The translations under genes and the position numbers were made by a program. Positions 38,128 through 47,597 of a stretch of 64,000 nucleotides of DNA are shown piece by piece. The stretch is from Rickettsia akari str. Hartford (lineage in GTDB: Bacteria; Pseudomonadota; Alphaproteobacteria; Rickettsiales; Rickettsiaceae), in the NCBI RefSeq assembly GCF_000018205.1, contig NC_009881.1:930001-994000 (forward strand), written 5' to 3'. The notes under the pieces were generated by a model, which was not told the DNA's origin, ran no database searches, and was given only the letters and a program-made list of their open reading frames with translations. The stretch's first letter is position 1. The number at the start of each line of letters is the position of its first letter.

Positions 38128-39858
38128 ATGGATATCAAACTTTTGTATAGGATGATTAAGTATTTAAAGTTCTATAAAAAAGACTTGATAGTCGTTATGG
38201 TTTCTTTACTTAGCGTATCAGCTTCATTATTACTAATCGGTAGTGTTTTTAGGAATTTAGTTGATAACGGCTTAAGCCAAGACCATATTTTATCGGTTGA
38301 TAAATCCATATTATATATTTGTTTATTAATTACCATCTTAAGTATTGCTAGTTTTTTCCGTTCATATTTTATCAATAATATTGCTGAAAAGGCAGTTAAT
38401 CAAATAAGAAAAGAAGCTTATAGTAATTTAATTAATTATGAAATTGAAGAGTTTGAAGAACTAAAAATCGGCGATATCATTTCACGCCTAACAAATGATA
38501 TAGATCAAATATCTACGCTCATAGTTAATTTCTTATCTTTTTTTATTCGCAATTCAGTGATGTTAATTGGCGGCGTTACTTTAATGTTTTTTGAAAGCTT
38601 TAAACTTGCTTCTATAGTAATTATTACCATTCCTGTCTTATTAATTCCTTTAATTAAATTCGGCAAGCATGTTAAGGCTTTATCTAAAAAAGCTCTAGAA
38701 TCTAAGTCACTTTTAGCATCGGATATTGATGAAACTTTTAATAATATTAGAGCTATCTATGTTTTCAACAATCAAACAAATAAAATTGCCCATTTTGATA
38801 CTAAACTACAAAACTATTTAACATACTGCAAAACCCGTTTAAAAATTCGTGCTTTATTCTTTGCAATTTCAATAGCCGTTATATTTCTTGCAATTACTTT
38901 AGTTGTTTGGATTGGAGCTTTGGATATAGTCAAAGGGCATTTATCCGCAGGACAAATTATATCGTTTATTTATTATGCAATTATTGCCGGAGTGAGCTGC
39001 GGCGGCATTTTTGAGCTACTAAGCGAAATACATTTGCCTGTTACAGCCCTTGAGCGAATAATTACAATTATAGATAAGACGCCTATAACACATAATAATT
39101 ATTTAGAGTTAAATAATTCCAACGCAGTATCAATCGAATTTAGAAATGTTAATTTTACCTATCATTCAAGACCTCATTTAACAATTATCAATAATATGTC
39201 TTTTAAGATAAATGCTAATCAGTTTGTTGGTATTGTAGGCAGATCAGGCGGAGGCAAAAGTACTTTGATGCAGTTATTGCTACGTTTTTACCGGCAAGAA
39301 AGCGGTACTATTCTTATTAACGATCAAGATATAACTCTTTTAAATCCTACTGAAATTCGTAAATTAATTGCCTATGTTCCTCAAGAAGCAAGCATTTTTT
39401 CCGGCACTATAAGGTCTAATATTATATTCGGTAATAATGAAGCAAACGACGACGAAATAAATGAGATACTAAAAATTACAGGAATAGAAGAATTTTCTGC
39501 TACACTTCATGACTGCATCAATGCTAAAATAGGTGAAAAAGGCGTTAGATTATCAGGAGGACAAAAACAAAGGATAGCTATTGCTAGAGCATTAATACAT
39601 AAACCACATATCCTACTTCTTGATGAAGCAATGAGTGCTTTAGATACGATGAGCGAGCAGAAATTATTAAATTCTATCAGAAACATAATGAAAGGAAAAA
39701 TTATTATATCAATTGCCCACCGGATTAGTAGTATAGAATCTGCTGATAATATCTTAGTAGTAGATAAAGGAGCAATAGTTGCTGAAGGATCACATAATAA
39801 TTTATCTAAAAACTCAGAAATCTATCGCAATATTTGCAAAGAACAGTTAACAGTATAA
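38128..39858 (+). CDS. MsbA-type ABC exporter (fused membrane and ATPase domains)
   Basis: 576 residues from the ATG at 38128; the in-frame ATG at 38113 lies in a repeat. Six membrane helices (residues about 20-300) are followed by the ATPase domain. That has Walker A GRSGGGKSTLMQLLL (near 375), Q-loop YVPQEASIFSGTIRSN, signature LSGGQKQRIAIARALIH, Walker B ILLLDEAMSALD and the H-loop IAHRIS. The half-transporter works as a dimer. It could be MsbA (lipid A flipping) or a multidrug exporter; the sequence read alone does not settle which. Confidence 0.9.
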   Translation: MDIKLLYRMIKYLKFYKKDLIVVMVSLLSVSASLLLIGSVFRNLVDNGLSQDHILSVDKSILYICLLITILSIASFFRSYFINNIAEKAVNQIRKEAYSNLINYEIEEFEELKIGDIISRLTNDIDQISTLIVNFLSFFIRNSVMLIGGVTLMFFESFKLASIVIITIPVLLIPLIKFGKHVKALSKKALESKSLLASDIDETFNNIRAIYVFNNQTNKIAHFDTKLQNYLTYCKTRLKIRALFFAISIAVIFLAITLVVWIGALDIVKGHLSAGQIISFIYYAIIAGVSCGGIFELLSEIHLPVTALERIITIIDKTPITHNNYLELNNSNAVSIEFRNVNFTYHSRPHLTIINNMSFKINANQFVGIVGRSGGGKSTLMQLLLRFYRQESGTILINDQDITLLNPTEIRKLIAYVPQEASIFSGTIRSNIIFGNNEANDDEINEILKITGIEEFSATLHDCINAKIGEKGVRLSGGQKQRIAIARALIHKPHILLLDEAMSALDTMSEQKLLNSIRNIMKGKIIISIAHRISSIESADNILVVDKGAIVAEGSHNNLSKNSEIYRNICKEQLTV

Positions 39859-39890
39859 AGGGATATGCCATTGTTACGTGGATACTACCA

Positions 39891-40010
39891 CGTCATTGCG
39901 AGCAGTCATAGACTGCGTGGCACTCTAGGAAAAGATTAAAAAAATTCTGTAAATCAGAATTTTTTATTAGATTGCTTCGTCAATTGCTATGCAATTTCCT
40001 TGCAATGACG
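39891..40010. repeat. Family D repeat, well preserved
   Basis: CGTCATTGCGAGCAGTCATAGACTGCGTGGCACTC ... AAAAAATTCTGTAAATCAGAATTTTTT ... TTCCTTGCAATGACG. The inner AAATTCTGTAAATCAGAATTTTT is itself a strong hairpin followed by T's on the + strand, so it could terminate transcription of the ABC exporter. Confidence 0.75.
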
Positions 40011-40128
40011 GATAAGCAGATCAACTCAACAATACCTCACTTGCATGACAATACAGTATATAATTGATATATTTGTTACAAAAAAAGTTCTATAGTATAA
40101 AAAATTTAAATGTTTAATATAATTTAGC

Positions 40129-40156
40129 TTGAAAGCTACTGTAGCTTTGTTATAAT
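40129..40156 (+). promoter_or_regulatory. Sigma-70-type promoter of the small secreted protein
   Basis: TTGAAA (40129-40134), 16-bp spacer, TATAAT (40151-40156): near-consensus, with the start codon 31 nt after the -10 box. Among the strongest-looking promoters in the window. Confidence 0.7.
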
Positions 40157-40186
40157 CGCCATTACAAAATAAAAAAGGTTTACAAA

Positions 40187-40435
40187 ATGAAAAGTTTATT
40201 AAAAATTTTATTAATTTTAGCTTTCGCAAGCCCAGTATTTGCTTCATCAATGCAAAGACCTGACCCAGCTTCAGTTACAACAACCCAAATACAAGCTATG
40301 AGTACTGGCGATCAACAAGCTTGGGTTGCTAGCTTAACAGCAGATCAGTATAATATGTTAAGTCCTAGTGTCCAAAAGTGGGTAATGGAGAACACTACCG
40401 ATGCTCAAAAACAAGCTTTAGGAATTAATCAATAA
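40187..40435 (+). CDS. Small secreted/periplasmic protein, unknown function
   Basis: 82 residues. A classic signal peptide (MKSLLKILLILAFASPVFA, cleavage after A19) leaves a mature chain of about 63 residues. This is rich in Gln, Ser, Thr and Ala (TTTQIQAMSTGDQQAWVASL, TADQYNMLSPSVQKWVMENT), with two loosely repeated helix-like units. No Cys, so not a lipoprotein. It has its own near-consensus promoter and is a single-gene unit between a family D repeat and a family E element. No family recognised; the strong promoter argues it is real and well expressed. Confidence 0.8.
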   Translation: MKSLLKILLILAFASPVFASSMQRPDPASVTTTQIQAMSTGDQQAWVASLTADQYNMLSPSVQKWVMENTTDAQKQALGINQ

Positions 40436-40458
40436 TATTTTAATTGATTTAATTGATA

Positions 40459-40619
40459 GGGAACTGTTAACAAAATAATTCTAATTGATAATTAAAAGAG
40501 TTTTTAGCGAAAATTAATAAGATTTTTAAAAGAATAGTTAATCCTATTTAAAAAAAGTTTTATAATTTAGAGCAAAAGTAAATTTAATTAGCTTTAACAT
40601 TTATTTTGTTAATAATCCC
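40459..40619. mobile_element. MITE-like element, family E, complete copy 2
   Basis: 161 bp with ends GGGAACTGTTAACAAAATAA and the complement of GGGATTATTAACAAAATAA. The interior shares TTTTTAGCGAAAATTAATAA and TTTAATTAGCTTTAA with the element at 16369-16504. It sits directly after the small secreted protein gene. Confidence 0.75.
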
Positions 40620-40780
40620 ATATGTTAGGAATAACTATTCTTAACATATATCACTAGAAGTTTTTGCTTTCACTTCCTTTTAGTCTGCTTGTTATCGTGT
40701 CATGTATATGCTCCTGATGAATAAAAATTGCTAGACGAGTATAAAGATTCGTTTATTCTTTCTTTAGTAAAACAATACAT

Positions 40781-40904
40781 TCTCATTCCTGCGGAAGCAG
40801 GAATCCAGTAGAAAATGGATTGTTGTCATGCCGTGGCTTGACCACGCCATCCAGAAAAAAAATTAAAAAAGACTGGATCACGCGATCAAATTGCAGGATG
40901 ACAT
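40781..40904. repeat. Composite repeat: half family A joined to family B
   Basis: CATTCCTGCGGAAGCAGGAATCCAG (a family A arm, itself a hairpin) is followed after a few bases by TGTCATGCCGTGGCTTGACC ... CTGGATCACGCGATCAAA ... GGATGACAT (family B). It lies upstream of the Bcr-type transporter. The rest of the 40620-40978 gap shows no gene. Confidence 0.7.
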
Positions 40905-40978
40905 GGATAGAAGCGATCCACGCAGCAATGCCTCGCTGGCATGATATCGTCAACACAACCTCAAACTGACAATTACTT

Positions 40979-42154
40979 ATGAAATTACTTATTACCGTAA
41001 TCATCATGGAAATACTCGCAGGCGCGGAAATAGATTTATTCGTTCCAAGCTTCCCTGAAATACAAGATACATTCAACCTTTCAACTTTTATGATGGAACT
41101 ATTACTTGGTGTAAATCTAACCGCTTATTCTATTACTTCGCTTATAGTCGGTAATTTAGGAGATAGGTACGGACGCAGACCGATTATTATACTCGGTTTA
41201 CTGATTTTTAATCTTGGTAGTTTATTTTGTGTATTTGCAAATAATTATGAATCCATATTATTTGGAAGATTTTTGCAAGGATGTGGGATATCATCGGTTG
41301 CAGTGCTAGTATATGTTGTTCTTGCCGATATTTATTCTGTACAAGAGCAGCAAAGATTAATGGGTATTATAAACGGCAATGTTGCACTTTCTATGGCAAT
41401 AGCGCCGGTTATAGGTAGCTATGTCAATTTATTTTGGGGCTGGCGTGGTAATTTTGTTTTATTGCTTATAGTAGGTTTGACTAGTCTAATTCTTGGTATG
41501 TTATTTATTCCGAAAAGAAAAGTTAATAAAAAAATACGTATTGCCTTAAAAGAATATATACCTATCTTCAAATCACCAAAAGCTATATATTATATACTTA
41601 CAATGATATTTCTTGAACAAGGATATTGGATATTTATTGGGATTGCTCCTATTTTATATATGCAAAATTTAGGTGTAACTTTAGAATATTTCGGACTTTA
41701 TCAAGGAGCAATGGCGGCTTTATTCTCAATTATGAGCTTTTCAAGCGGTTATTGTTTTAAAAAATTTGGAATTAGAAATTGCTTCTATTTTGGAGTTATA
41801 TTTATAATACTATTCCTACTAGGCAATAGTATATTAGTTATCTATAATATTAATCATCCTTTAACTATAACAATAGTTACTTTATTATTATCTCTTGGTG
41901 TGATATATCCGATTAACATATTATGGCCACTGCTTTTAGAAGCTATTCCGGACGGCAAAGCTCGAATGACGGCTATGTTTACTGCGGCTAGATTGATTTT
42001 AACGGCATTTGGGTTGCAAGTAGTAGGATTGTTATATAACGGTACTTTTAACCCTATTTGCATTACTATATCCATTGTTACGCTATTTGGGTTAGTAACA
42101 TTACCTAAATTATTTAAGTACGATCAAGTCTTTGAGATTTCTAATAGGGTATAG
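40979..42154 (+). CDS. Bcr/CflA-family MFS drug efflux transporter
   Basis: 391 residues and about 12 membrane helices. The start MKLLITVIIMEILAGAEIDL and FVPSFPEIQDTFNLS match the Bcr/CflA opening (DxYlPalP.i...f). Motif A of the 12-helix drug:H+ antiporters is GNLGDRYGRRPIIILG, and GRFLQGCGISSVAVLVYVV matches motif C/B surroundings. ATG at 40979 is the first good start after the repeat. Substrate unknown. Confidence 0.9.
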   Translation: MKLLITVIIMEILAGAEIDLFVPSFPEIQDTFNLSTFMMELLLGVNLTAYSITSLIVGNLGDRYGRRPIIILGLLIFNLGSLFCVFANNYESILFGRFLQGCGISSVAVLVYVVLADIYSVQEQQRLMGIINGNVALSMAIAPVIGSYVNLFWGWRGNFVLLLIVGLTSLILGMLFIPKRKVNKKIRIALKEYIPIFKSPKAIYYILTMIFLEQGYWIFIGIAPILYMQNLGVTLEYFGLYQGAMAALFSIMSFSSGYCFKKFGIRNCFYFGVIFIILFLLGNSILVIYNINHPLTITIVTLLLSLGVIYPINILWPLLLEAIPDGKARMTAMFTAARLILTAFGLQVVGLLYNGTFNPICITISIVTLFGLVTLPKLFKYDQVFEISNRV

Positions 42155-42166
42155 AGGCCTTTGTGG

Positions 42167-42247
42167 CGTCATTGCGAGCGACTACAAGGAGCGTGGCAAT
42201 CTTCAGGAAATAAAAACTAGATTGCCGCGTCACTCCTCGCAATGACA
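42167..42247. repeat. Family D repeat, short
   Basis: CGTCATTGCGAGCGACTACAAGGAGCGTGGCAATC ... GATTGCCGCGTCACTCCTCGCAATGACAG: about 80 bp with matching inverted arms. It lies just upstream of lolC. Confidence 0.75.
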
Positions 42248-42262
42248 GTTTGGATGTAAAAA

Positions 42263-43510
42263 ATGATCAATAACAACTTTATTTTCAATATAGCTTTCAG
42301 ATATTTTAGAGCTAAGAAAAACGAAAAATTTGTTTCTATTATTTCTGCATTTTCTTTAGTAGGCGTAATGATTGGCGTTGCAGCATTGATAGTAGTCATG
42401 TCCGTTATGAACGGTTTTCATATAGAGCTTACTAAAAATATTATCGGGTTAAATGGGGATATAGTAATAAATCGGCAAGGCGCTAGTATTGATAACTATG
42501 AAGAAATTAAAACTAAACTCCTAAAACAAGATTACGTAAAACATGTAACATTCATTGCTCACGGTCAAGCTCTAGCTCTTGGTAAAAGTAATAATAGCGG
42601 TGTGCTTGTTAAAGGCATGAAATTAAAGGATTTAAGTTTAAGAAATGAAATTTTTAAAAATGTAAATTTTGGTAGTTTTGATAATTTTTACGGCAAAAAC
42701 GTAATAGCACTCGGAGAACAATTAGCAAGCAATTTAGGAGTAACTGTTGGGGATAAGATTAGATTAATTTCACCACATTCGGTTTCTACCGCCTTTGGCA
42801 GTATGCCAAGATCAAAAGAATTTAAAGTTATCGCAATTTTCAATAGCGGTATGTATGATTATGATTTGACAACGATATTAATGCCGCTTACTGCAGCACA
42901 AAATTTCTTATCTCTCGGCAACGATATTAATTTAATCGAAATTAATAGTCTAGACCCAGATAAAGCTCTCACATATTCATATAAAATACAATCATTATTA
43001 GGTCCAAACCTATACGTATTTAATTGGCAAACCCTAAATTCACAATTTTTAAGTGCCCTTGCTGTTGAGCGTACGGCTATGTTTACTATTCTATCTTTAA
43101 TTATTACGGTTGCTGCATTTAATATTATTTCAAGCTTATTTATGCTTGTTAAAGATAAAACTTCAGATATTGCAATTCTTAGAACTATGGGAGCAAGCAC
43201 TAAGCAAATAATGCTTATTTTTATCTATAACGGAATGTTTATAGGATTACTTGGCACGACACTAGGTATAATTCTTGGTGTTACTTTTTCTTATAATATT
43301 CAAACTATAAAAAATTATTTGGAGCGTATAACAGGTACTAAAATTTTTGAAGCAGCTATTTATTTTCTTTATAGTTTACCGTCAAAAGTAAGAACTGAGG
43401 ATATTATTTTAATTACCTCTTTATCTATAATATTGTGTTTTCTTGCAACAATTTATCCTTCTTATAGAGCCTCAAAATTAAATCCAGTGGATGCCCTAAG
43501 ATATGAGTAA
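42263..43510 (+). CDS. lolC: LolC/LolE-type lipoprotein-releasing ABC permease
   Basis: 415 residues. The N-terminal amphipathic part FNIAFRYFRAKKNEKFVSII leads into helix 1 (FSLVGVMIGVAALIVVMSVM). A large periplasmic MacB-PCD-type domain spans residues about 45-270, and three helices form the C-terminal FtsX domain with DIAILRTMGASTKQIMLIF and YPSYRASKLNPVDALRYE. It releases outer membrane lipoproteins to the LolA carrier. Only one permease gene is seen, so it probably acts as a homodimer (LolF-like arrangement). It overlaps lolD by 8 nt. Confidence 0.94.
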   Translation: MINNNFIFNIAFRYFRAKKNEKFVSIISAFSLVGVMIGVAALIVVMSVMNGFHIELTKNIIGLNGDIVINRQGASIDNYEEIKTKLLKQDYVKHVTFIAHGQALALGKSNNSGVLVKGMKLKDLSLRNEIFKNVNFGSFDNFYGKNVIALGEQLASNLGVTVGDKIRLISPHSVSTAFGSMPRSKEFKVIAIFNSGMYDYDLTTILMPLTAAQNFLSLGNDINLIEINSLDPDKALTYSYKIQSLLGPNLYVFNWQTLNSQFLSALAVERTAMFTILSLIITVAAFNIISSLFMLVKDKTSDIAILRTMGASTKQIMLIFIYNGMFIGLLGTTLGIILGVTFSYNIQTIKNYLERITGTKIFEAAIYFLYSLPSKVRTEDIILITSLSIILCFLATIYPSYRASKLNPVDALRYE

Positions 43511-44168
43511 TACAATCCTCATTTTAAAAAAAATCTCAAAACATTACAGCCAAGGCAACACTATTGTTAAAGTACTCGATGATCTTAATCTAACGGTTAA
43601 TGAAGGTGAATTAATCGCTATAATAGGTTCTTCAGGTAGTGGCAAATCGACTTTACTACATATTTCCGGCTTGCTTGATAAACCTACAAACGGTCAAGTC
43701 ATAATACCAAATAGCAAGTATCAAAAATATCATCTAATTCGTCTTCATTATTTAGGTTTTATCTATCAACAACATCACCTACTGAAAGATTTTACCACTC
43801 TTGAAAATGTTATTATGCCAAGACTTATTAGCGGTCTTGATCAACAAGAAGCAATAGAAGATGCAACAAAGATATTAGATGATTTAGGACTTGGGCAAAA
43901 ACTCTATAATATGCCCGGAGAATTATCGGGAGGAGAACAACAACGGATTGCTATAGCTCGGAGCTTAATTAATAAGCCGAAAATTATTTTAGCGGATGAA
44001 CCAACAGGTAATTTAGACCCCAAAACCACACATGAAGTGTTTAATTTATTTTTAAAAGTAGCAAGAGAACAAAATACCGCCGTTATTATGGTAACACATA
44101 ACCATGAGTTAGCACATAAAATGGATAAATGCTATAAGCTAAAGCACGGATTATTAAATATCACTTGA
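43503..44168 (+). CDS. lolD: Lipoprotein-releasing ABC ATPase LolD
   Basis: 221 residues. Walker A is GSSGSGKSTLLHISG (residues 42-56), the Q-loop region LGFIYQQHHLLKDFTTLENV, the signature LSGGEQQRIAIARSLI, Walker B IILADEPTGNLDP and the H-loop VTHNHELA. It powers LolC. The reading frames overlap by 8 nt, implying translational coupling. Confidence 0.96.
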   Translation: MSNTILILKKISKHYSQGNTIVKVLDDLNLTVNEGELIAIIGSSGSGKSTLLHISGLLDKPTNGQVIIPNSKYQKYHLIRLHYLGFIYQQHHLLKDFTTLENVIMPRLISGLDQQEAIEDATKILDDLGLGQKLYNMPGELSGGEQQRIAIARSLINKPKIILADEPTGNLDPKTTHEVFNLFLKVAREQNTAVIMVTHNHELAHKMDKCYKLKHGLLNIT

Positions 44169-44224
44169 TTTAAAGCTCAAAAATTTTGATAATTATATAT
44201 AGATTCTTTTAATAAAGGTTAGTA

Positions 44225-45223
44225 ATGGCTGAGCCTATTATATTTACTCTTTTACTTGGCAATAAAGATCAGATATTAGAAAGAATAAACAAGCAGGAAG
44301 CTCAAAATAAACTACCTGTTATCCCACTTCAAGTTAATAAAGAATCACATATATCCGATAAAGAACGTATTTTTTCGGAAATCTTGGAAAAATCCCGCAA
44401 AGAGGGCAAAACACCGATTTTTAACATTCAACTCAACAATAATAATGTAAAACCAATTTTTCGGGTACAAGATTTAATTAATTCACAAAATTTAAATATA
44501 AAAACTACTATTACTTTTGATCAATATAATTCATTAACCCAAAATCCTGAGCTGGAAACTTATTGGAAGCAAGTTATGGAAAAAGTTGATCATGTTTTTT
44601 TCATAAATGAAACAGATCAAAATTTAGCTATAGCCGAGGGTATAGTACAAAAAGATAAAACCACTACAATTACGGATATAAGTTTAGTAACATCTGTTTT
44701 TAACAATCTTGTATATGATCGTGAAATTGACAAGTTTCTCTCGGGTACGATACATGACAAAGCAAAATTAGACAAACTCATAAAAACAACTAAAAATCAA
44801 GGTGGTAGAGTAATTATAGACACTTGGCCTATCTCTACGGATGAAGCAACAAATCTTATAACTTCTACATTCGGTATTACCTCTGAAGATCAAATTTACG
44901 GATTGAAACTTGAAATTAATGAAATCTTAAGAGATCCAAATAATGCTGCTGAAAACTTTAAACAATATGTATCACAAATATCTAGCCAATTTCAAAAAGA
45001 TTTGTGTAAAGCTGAAGTAAATCCTATTGATTTTAATTTTAATACAAAGAAGATTATAAATGATCGAGCTGAGGATATACAAAAAGAACAAACAACACCA
45101 TATGAACCTCTACAAGAAAATCAACCACAACAGCAAGTTTTTTTTAGAAGAGTTTTGCACTATTTTAAAGATAGAGTAACGAGTGTTAAAGAAACAATAT
45201 TCGGCAAAGAAAAAAAGCCTTAA
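44225..45223 (+). CDS. N-terminal part of a multidomain protein ahead of a Ulp1-like protease remnant
   Basis: 332 residues. No signal peptide and no membrane helix, so a cytoplasmic or effector-like protein. Residues 1-200 look alpha/beta (MAEPIIFTLLLGNKDQILER, VDHVFFINETDQNLAIAEGI, GGRVIIDTWPISTDEATNLI). Residues about 280-332 become Gln/Pro/Lys-rich (TTPYEPLQENQPQQQVFF). It ends at TAA 45221-45223, but the same frame stays sense-like beyond it (TQESTTQTTEAMTREQQVVA), so the stop is probably a mutation inside a longer gene. No family recognised for this part. Whether the shortened protein is stable cannot be told. Confidence 0.6.
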   Translation: MAEPIIFTLLLGNKDQILERINKQEAQNKLPVIPLQVNKESHISDKERIFSEILEKSRKEGKTPIFNIQLNNNNVKPIFRVQDLINSQNLNIKTTITFDQYNSLTQNPELETYWKQVMEKVDHVFFINETDQNLAIAEGIVQKDKTTTITDISLVTSVFNNLVYDREIDKFLSGTIHDKAKLDKLIKTTKNQGGRVIIDTWPISTDEATNLITSTFGITSEDQIYGLKLEINEILRDPNNAAENFKQYVSQISSQFQKDLCKAEVNPIDFNFNTKKIINDRAEDIQKEQTTPYEPLQENQPQQQVFFRRVLHYFKDRVTSVKETIFGKEKKP

Positions 45224-46112
45224 ACTCAAGAATCCACAACTCAAACTACGGAAGCAATGACGCGAGAACAGCAAGTAGTGGCTGTCCCTTCTATAACTCA
45301 ACCGGAGCAACAAGCTTCTGTGAGTAATACAAAACCCTAGGAAGAACTAGGAATTATACAACAAATGTATGAAGAATCTCTGCAAGCAGAAAAACAATTA
45401 ATTAAATCGCTAATAGAGCCAAAAATACCTAAAAAAATCATCACCTGTTATAAATACTGAAGCTCAAGCCGGTATTTATAATATAGAAAATATAAAACAA
45501 CCTGAGTATTTATACACTGAAGATGATATAAAAAATATACTGGAAGCACATATAGATAAGAATAAATTCTCTATATTTCATCACGTCTCTTTAGAAGAGC
45601 CAGAAATACTAAAAGATACTCTTCATGCTACAGGAGAATGTTTACTATGAGATAACAAATCTGCAATTATACCGCTCAATACAGGACATAAACATTGGTT
45701 ACTCTTAACGGCTAGTAAAGATGGTAACGGTAATATAAACTTTATTTATAATGACCCCTATTGTGAACAATTGACATCTCGTCCAAAAGTAACATAATAT
45801 ATTCACGAAGTTTATCATGGTGCAAAAATAACAGATCTAAACACCAAACAACAAAAAAACGCTTATGATTACGGAGTTTTCGTATGCGATAGTGCAATAA
45901 AATTTTCTAAAGATCAAAAAATTCTGACTACTGAAGCATCTAAAGGACAAGGTATAAATTTAAGAAGGACTCACGCTAATACACTATTAATGCAACAGCA
46001 AGCACAAAAAATCGTGAGACCGTTAAAAACAAATTCTGTACAGCAATCAAGTAATAAATTGCAAGAATTAGTGAAGAATCAAAAAATAAATGATCACGCT
46101 AGACGACTCTAA
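45224..46112 (+). pseudogene. Ulp1/C48-like cysteine protease domain, interrupted
   Basis: It continues 44225-45223. After TAG 45338-45340 and a shift at an A-run near 45431-45437, the sense frame reads INTEAQAGIYNIENIKQPEY, then LHATGECLL-stop (TGA 45648) and IIPLNTGHKHWLLLTASKDG. INFIYNDPYCEQLTSRPKVT-stop (TAA 45795) follows, and then QQKNAYDYGVFVCDSAIKF. The triad of C48 enzymes is recognisable: His of HW (45693), Asp of NDP (45753), an upstream Gln, and Cys of GVFVC (45885-45887). These proteases cut ubiquitin-like modifiers in eukaryotic hosts and occur as bacterial effectors. Four or five lesions make it inactive as read. Confidence 0.7.
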
Positions 46113-46129
46113 TATACTCTGATAAGAAT

Positions 46130-46265
46130 AAGTAGTATCTTGATACAACTTTAAAAAGAGCAAGAAATCCACAAGGCGAGGATCGTATACTGAATACGTG
46201 AGTACCGCAAGCTCTACGACATAGCAAATTTTTGAAGTTCTATCGTAGTAGAATAAAAAAACATT
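46130..46265. repeat. Palindromic repeat, family C-like
   Basis: It contains ACAAGGCGAGGATCGTATACTGAATACGTGAGTACCGC, close in style to 36458-36569, with weak outer arms (ACTTTAAAAAGAG against CAAATTTTTGAAGTT). It lies between the protease remnant and the CorC-like gene. Confidence 0.5.
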
Positions 46266-46322
46266 AGGCAAAATTTCTAATTCCTAATATAATTATTTAT
46301 AGTTAATTTATATTTAACAAGA

Positions 46323-47597
46323 ATGACTACCATGCTTGTGATCGTTATTATAATAATGATCGCCTTATCTGCTTTATTTGCGGCTACCGAAACTGCTATA
46401 ACCGCGTCTTCCCCAGGGAAGATTCATAAGCTTAAAATCACAGGTAATAAGCGTGCTAAAACAGTTTTAGAGGTTCTTAAGAAAAAAGAAAAAGTCATAG
46501 GAACTCTACTAATCGGTAATAGCCTAATCAATACTGTTTGTACTACTATTGCTACTACTCTCTTTATTAGCTTTCTTGGAGATAATGGACCTATTGTTGC
46601 TTCCGGCGTTATGGCTTTTATAATTATTGTTTTTGCCGAAGTAGTACCGAAAGCAATCGCCGTTGCTAAACCTGAACAATTAGCATTAAAAATGGCTTCA
46701 ACTATAGTAATATTTTTAAAGCTTTTCAAACCTATTAATATTGCTCTTGATTACATTACAAAAATATTTTGCTTCATATTTCGTATTAATTTAAGTCCTC
46801 AAATATCAGGAACGGAAGAAGTAAGAGGCGTGATTGAGCATTACCATCAAGAAGGCGGAGTTTATAAATCCGATCGTAATATGCTCGGTGGGATATTAGA
46901 TATACGTAATATGACGGTATCGGAAATTATGACTCACAGAAGTAGTATTATAGCCCTTAATATCGACCTACCTCATGAAGTGATAATTAAAACTTTATTA
47001 TCGGGCACTCATACACGTATACCTTTATGGCAAGATAATAGAGATAATATAATAGGGATTCTCAATCTAAAAGATTTGCTTAAGGCATTATATGAAAATA
47101 ATAATGATACAAAAAAAATTGATATTAATACACTTCTAACTCCACCTTGGTTTATCCATGAGAATGCACTTGTAGTAGACCAGCTACATGCATTTAGAGA
47201 ACGTAATAATCATTTTGCTTGTGTTGTAGATGAATATGGTGATTTACAGGGAATTATTACTCTTGAAGATGTGATAGAAGAAATCGTAGGACCTATTACC
47301 GATGAACATGATAGGCTTAATAATGAAATTATCCAGAAGTCTAACACCGAGTTCATTATAAAAGGAACTACGACTATTAGAGATATTAACCGAGAACTTG
47401 ATTGGAATTTATCGGATGAGGATGCAAACACTATAGCAGGATTAATAATCCATAAAATTGCTAGAATTCCAAATCAAGGAGAAGTAATTGAAATATTTAA
47501 CTTTAAAATAATAATTTTAAAGAAAATTGCCAATAAGATTGATAGTGTAAAAATTACCGTATTACCTACTACCGAGGAAATAATAAGCAGTGAGTAA
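46323..47597 (+). CDS. CorC/HlyC-family (DUF21-CBS) membrane protein
   Basis: 424 residues. The N-terminal DUF21/CNNM membrane domain (residues 1-150; ALFAATETAITASSPGKIHK is typical) is followed by a CBS pair (about 190-320, VSEIMTHRSSIIALNIDLP and VVDEYGDLQGIITLEDVIEE) and a CorC_HlyC end (NTEFIIKGTTTIRDINRELD). The family is linked to Mg2+/Co2+ transport; 'hemolysin' names are historical. The shorter rickettsial TlyC lacks the DUF21 part. It overlaps ccmF by 8 nt. Confidence 0.92.
   Translation: MTTMLVIVIIIMIALSALFAATETAITASSPGKIHKLKITGNKRAKTVLEVLKKKEKVIGTLLIGNSLINTVCTTIATTLFISFLGDNGPIVASGVMAFIIIVFAEVVPKAIAVAKPEQLALKMASTIVIFLKLFKPINIALDYITKIFCFIFRINLSPQISGTEEVRGVIEHYHQEGGVYKSDRNMLGGILDIRNMTVSEIMTHRSSIIALNIDLPHEVIIKTLLSGTHTRIPLWQDNRDNIIGILNLKDLLKALYENNNDTKKIDINTLLTPPWFIHENALVVDQLHAFRERNNHFACVVDEYGDLQGIITLEDVIEEIVGPITDEHDRLNNEIIQKSNTEFIIKGTTTIRDINRELDWNLSDEDANTIAGLIIHKIARIPNQGEVIEIFNFKIIILKKIANKIDSVKITVLPTTEEIISSE

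Noticed and set aside
45801..46112. Considered reading the 3' protease part as a separate living gene
   Set aside because: No start codon with the full triad downstream; His and Asp lie before the TAA at 45795, Cys after it.
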